Below are positions 61,600 to 64,000 of a stretch of DNA of 64,000 bases, piece by piece. The stretch is from Eleginops maclovinus. Lineage: Eukaryota > Chordata > Actinopteri > Perciformes > Eleginopidae. The stretch lies in assembly GCF_036324505.1 (NCBI RefSeq), contig NC_086363.1, positions 14,384,153-14,448,152 of the forward strand, written 5' to 3'. The notes below the pieces were generated by a model. It ran no database searches. It saw only the letters and a list, made by a program, of their open reading frames with translations, and was not told the DNA's origin. The translations under genes and the position numbers were made by a program. The first letter of the stretch is position 1; every line of letters begins with the position of its first letter.

Positions 61600-62429
61600 A
61601 GCTGTGTTGCTAAGTCAGAGTTCAGACACCTGGAGAGGAAAGAGTGAAAAAGAGAGTTAAGGGAATAGTCGCTTAAGGGCTAAGAGGCAGGGGGGGTATA
61701 CATGAAGATAAAGGATGAGGATAAAGTCTGCTAGAATTTGTAGCCGTAAATCAGCCTGTCTCTAGCTTTAAAATCGCAGAGGATCGACCAATTTGATTTA
61801 TGAAGTCTTTATAACCAAGGGAGGTGGCATTACGCGCAGCAAAGAGTTACAAATTGAGAGGCTTTAACCTCTACCTGTGCTTGTCAGATTGATACAGTTT
61901 CCCCCTTTGCTTGGAGAAACAGCACCATCTGAGCCTGAGCAATGAGCTCCAGGAGTTATAACCCTCCATAAAAGTTAGATATCCTGTACAGTCAAGTGGA
62001 AAAAAAAGCTACTTGTTGCTCTCTGTCATCTCAAGTTAACCTATTTATTTATTCTCTCTGGAAAGGGCTGTTGGAGATGTTACTTAAGTCTTTTAAGGGA
62101 ACTTCTAAGCATATTTTATACTGCAGTGAGTAGGAGTCCTGTAAAATGAATATGAAAAGTTTTGCAGCAGGAACAGCCTGTGTGTTCTTAATGATGAAAT
62201 GAGGCGACGGAGTAACACCAACAAAAGTGAAAGTGATAAATTCGACAGCTACGCTGTGAAAACACATCAAACCAAAAATCCCTTATCCAAACATTCCAAG
62301 CTCGTTTGAGCACCTTTGCATTTATTTGCTTTTTAATCCGTTCTCATGCATTTTAATAGATCCATTACCTATAAATATCCGAACATACACAGGGACGTAT
62401 CCTTAACGACGACCAAGAATAACAAGCCC

Positions 62430-62720
62430 AGGAAGGCTCAGATAGAAGGGGCTGTGTGTTCATTATGATATGCAGCATTCAATTGCCACATTAATTAAGC
62501 AGCTTGAGGCAGCAGTGGCAGGATGACGGACAGGCCCAGTCACTAGAGGCTCGTCTGATACTCTGCCAAGTCCGAGCCCCGCTGTCCGGCTGCTGATTTA
62601 TGGACGGAGCCAGAAGTCGGAAAAGTATCCAGGAGTCATATTTTTAGTGGGTGGTAGTGCTGTGCACATGTGCAGGGTCTTAAGCCGGCCCCGTGGGACG
62701 CCATTCATCTCTCATCACTG
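62430..62720. other. Candidate conserved non-coding block
   Basis: Contains a dense stretch of homeodomain/POU-like motifs (tgatatgcagcattcaattg, acattaattaagcagcttga) followed by GC-rich unique sequence. No coding potential. Confidence 0.3.
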
Positions 62721-63842
62721 CCATGTTGATAACATCCTCCTCTATATGATACACACATCCCATCCAGAATATGCTCTTGGTGGTGGTCAGCTTCCTACAA
62801 GTGGAGTCTCATAAATACACAACCAGTGTTTAGATGACACCAGGTCTCTGGTATACTCTTTTTTTAAATTTTTATCCTTTTGTGAGATTGTGATTTGCGG
62901 ATGTTTAACAGGAAGTTATTGAGGAGTGTATAAAGCCCAGTTTCCTTCCTGCTCAGACAGTCGTGTAATTTGGCCGTGTTTTAACAGCTCTGCAGCTCCC
63001 TGTGTTTGGCCTCTTTCCCCCTTAATATTTCTTCCTCATGCCTCATTTCTCTCCATTTTAATCTCCACAACTTTAAACTAAAAAAATGAGCCTGTTTTCT
63101 TGCCAGCTGTCCCCTGATATATTCTGGTCATCAACTGCACATGTGTGAATAATGCTTTTCTCTACTTATTTGAATATAAGAAGGCTGATTATGAGGGTGG
63201 CATGCATGAGCACAACCCTTCAGGGGCAGAGAGTGAAAAGAAAGGACAGGAAGATAAAAGGAGGCTGGAGTTAAAAGGCACGGGTCTGGCATTGCATATT
63301 GCACAGTAAAAACGCTGGTCTGTAAGGATACATCATCAGTAAACAATGCATGTTAACAGTTACAATATTCAGTAGTTCCGTCATTTTCAAGTCAGGGGAA
63401 AATCATTAAATGATTGGCCATGAGGTCAAAAGCAAATGCTCCTCCAGATTCTACTGTAGTTTGAAACTGCAGATTTCTGGGATTCTGATATACACTGGTT
63501 TTGTTACTTTTATAAACAATATACAATATTTAAGCAAAGTTGGTCAATAGGCCATAGAAATTGAAAATATGTTAACAGCTATTTTAGTCTTGGTAAAGTT
63601 GTTGGGAAATTTTACGTCAGAACATTTAAGGTCAACGGCACTTCCACACGCCTCAAAAGTCACACATGAAAATTTGAAATATAGCCCTATACATAATTTA
63701 ATACTTTTTGTCGTATGTGCTGGGGTATCTGTGTCCAGGATGCCCGGAGATATCCATCCTGAATATTTTGTTGTATTCCTCTGCATTAGTAAACCCAAAC
63801 AGGGCCTGCAAGTAGCAATACTGCAGACCAAGCACTCGGCGC

Positions 63843-63886
63843 TTTCCGAACAGGCACGTTTTGAACAGGCACGTTTTGAACAGGCA
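63843..63886. repeat. Short tandem repeat, about 2.5 copies of a 15-mer
   Basis: gaacaggcacgtttt is repeated in tandem (…gaacaggcacgttttgaacaggcac). Because the unit is 15 bp it gives an in-frame (FEQAR)n translation, which is not evidence for a gene. Confidence 0.85.
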
Positions 63887-64000
63887 CTGCACATCTACTA
63901 TAATGAATTGTTAAAGCAACTGCAGTCTACCCAAAAGAGTAAGAGAGAGAGATACAGCACTACATTTATCATACTAGATCAACATGACGGAGACATCTGA

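Noticed and set aside
63569..64000. 143-codon plus-strand ORF running off the window end
   Set aside because: Its only regular feature is a short FEQAR repeat from a 15-bp tandem repeat; no recognisable domain or splice context. It could be reconsidered with sequence beyond the window.

Overview
The window looks like nuclear DNA from a ray-finned (teleost) fish. Reasons: vertebrate-type split genes with GT-AG introns, AT-rich intergenic DNA, long CA/TG and TA microsatellites, and several interspersed elements typical of teleosts (a TTTATTTATATAGCAC element, a GGGCCCTATTATGC MITE, a GATACCACTCTCAT repeat, hAT and LINE fragments). Nothing bacterial or viral was seen.

The main content is two complete opsin genes of the neuropsin (OPN5-related) group. 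They lie head-to-tail on the minus strand. Gene A (11478 down to 2382) has four coding exons and predicts 338 aa. Gene B (42969 down to 22053) has four coding exons and predicts 344 aa. In each gene the first coding exon is only 70-73 nt and sits 6-8 kb upstream of the rest. I found these exons by matching the shared N-terminal pattern (LSP, then D, then G-x-YL before the TM1 GN), a phase-1 donor and an exact reading-frame join. Exon 2 is 294 nt in both genes, all introns match in position and phase, and both proteins keep the retinal-binding lysine in TM7. This indicates an old tandem duplication. I cannot say from sequence alone which of the fish opn6/7/8/9 members they are, so I give no symbol.

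Layout: 1-2381 is flank with a dispersed repeat; 2382-11478 is gene A (a complex TA/TATG microsatellite with a palindrome lies just inside intron 1); 11479-22052 is the intergenic interval with a MITE that carries an LTR copy and a locally duplicated block; 22053-42969 is gene B, whose intron 2 holds an uninterrupted ~3.07 kb AAGGC array and whose intron 1 holds a solo LTR with a clear 5-bp target duplication; 42970-64000 has no recognised host gene but contains LINE, hAT and MITE remnants, two long TG tracts, one unexplained 76-codon ORF, and GC-richer blocks that could be conserved regulatory DNA.

No RNA genes, CRISPR arrays or operons were seen. The very long ORFs across the AAGGC array and the microsatellites are low-complexity artefacts.
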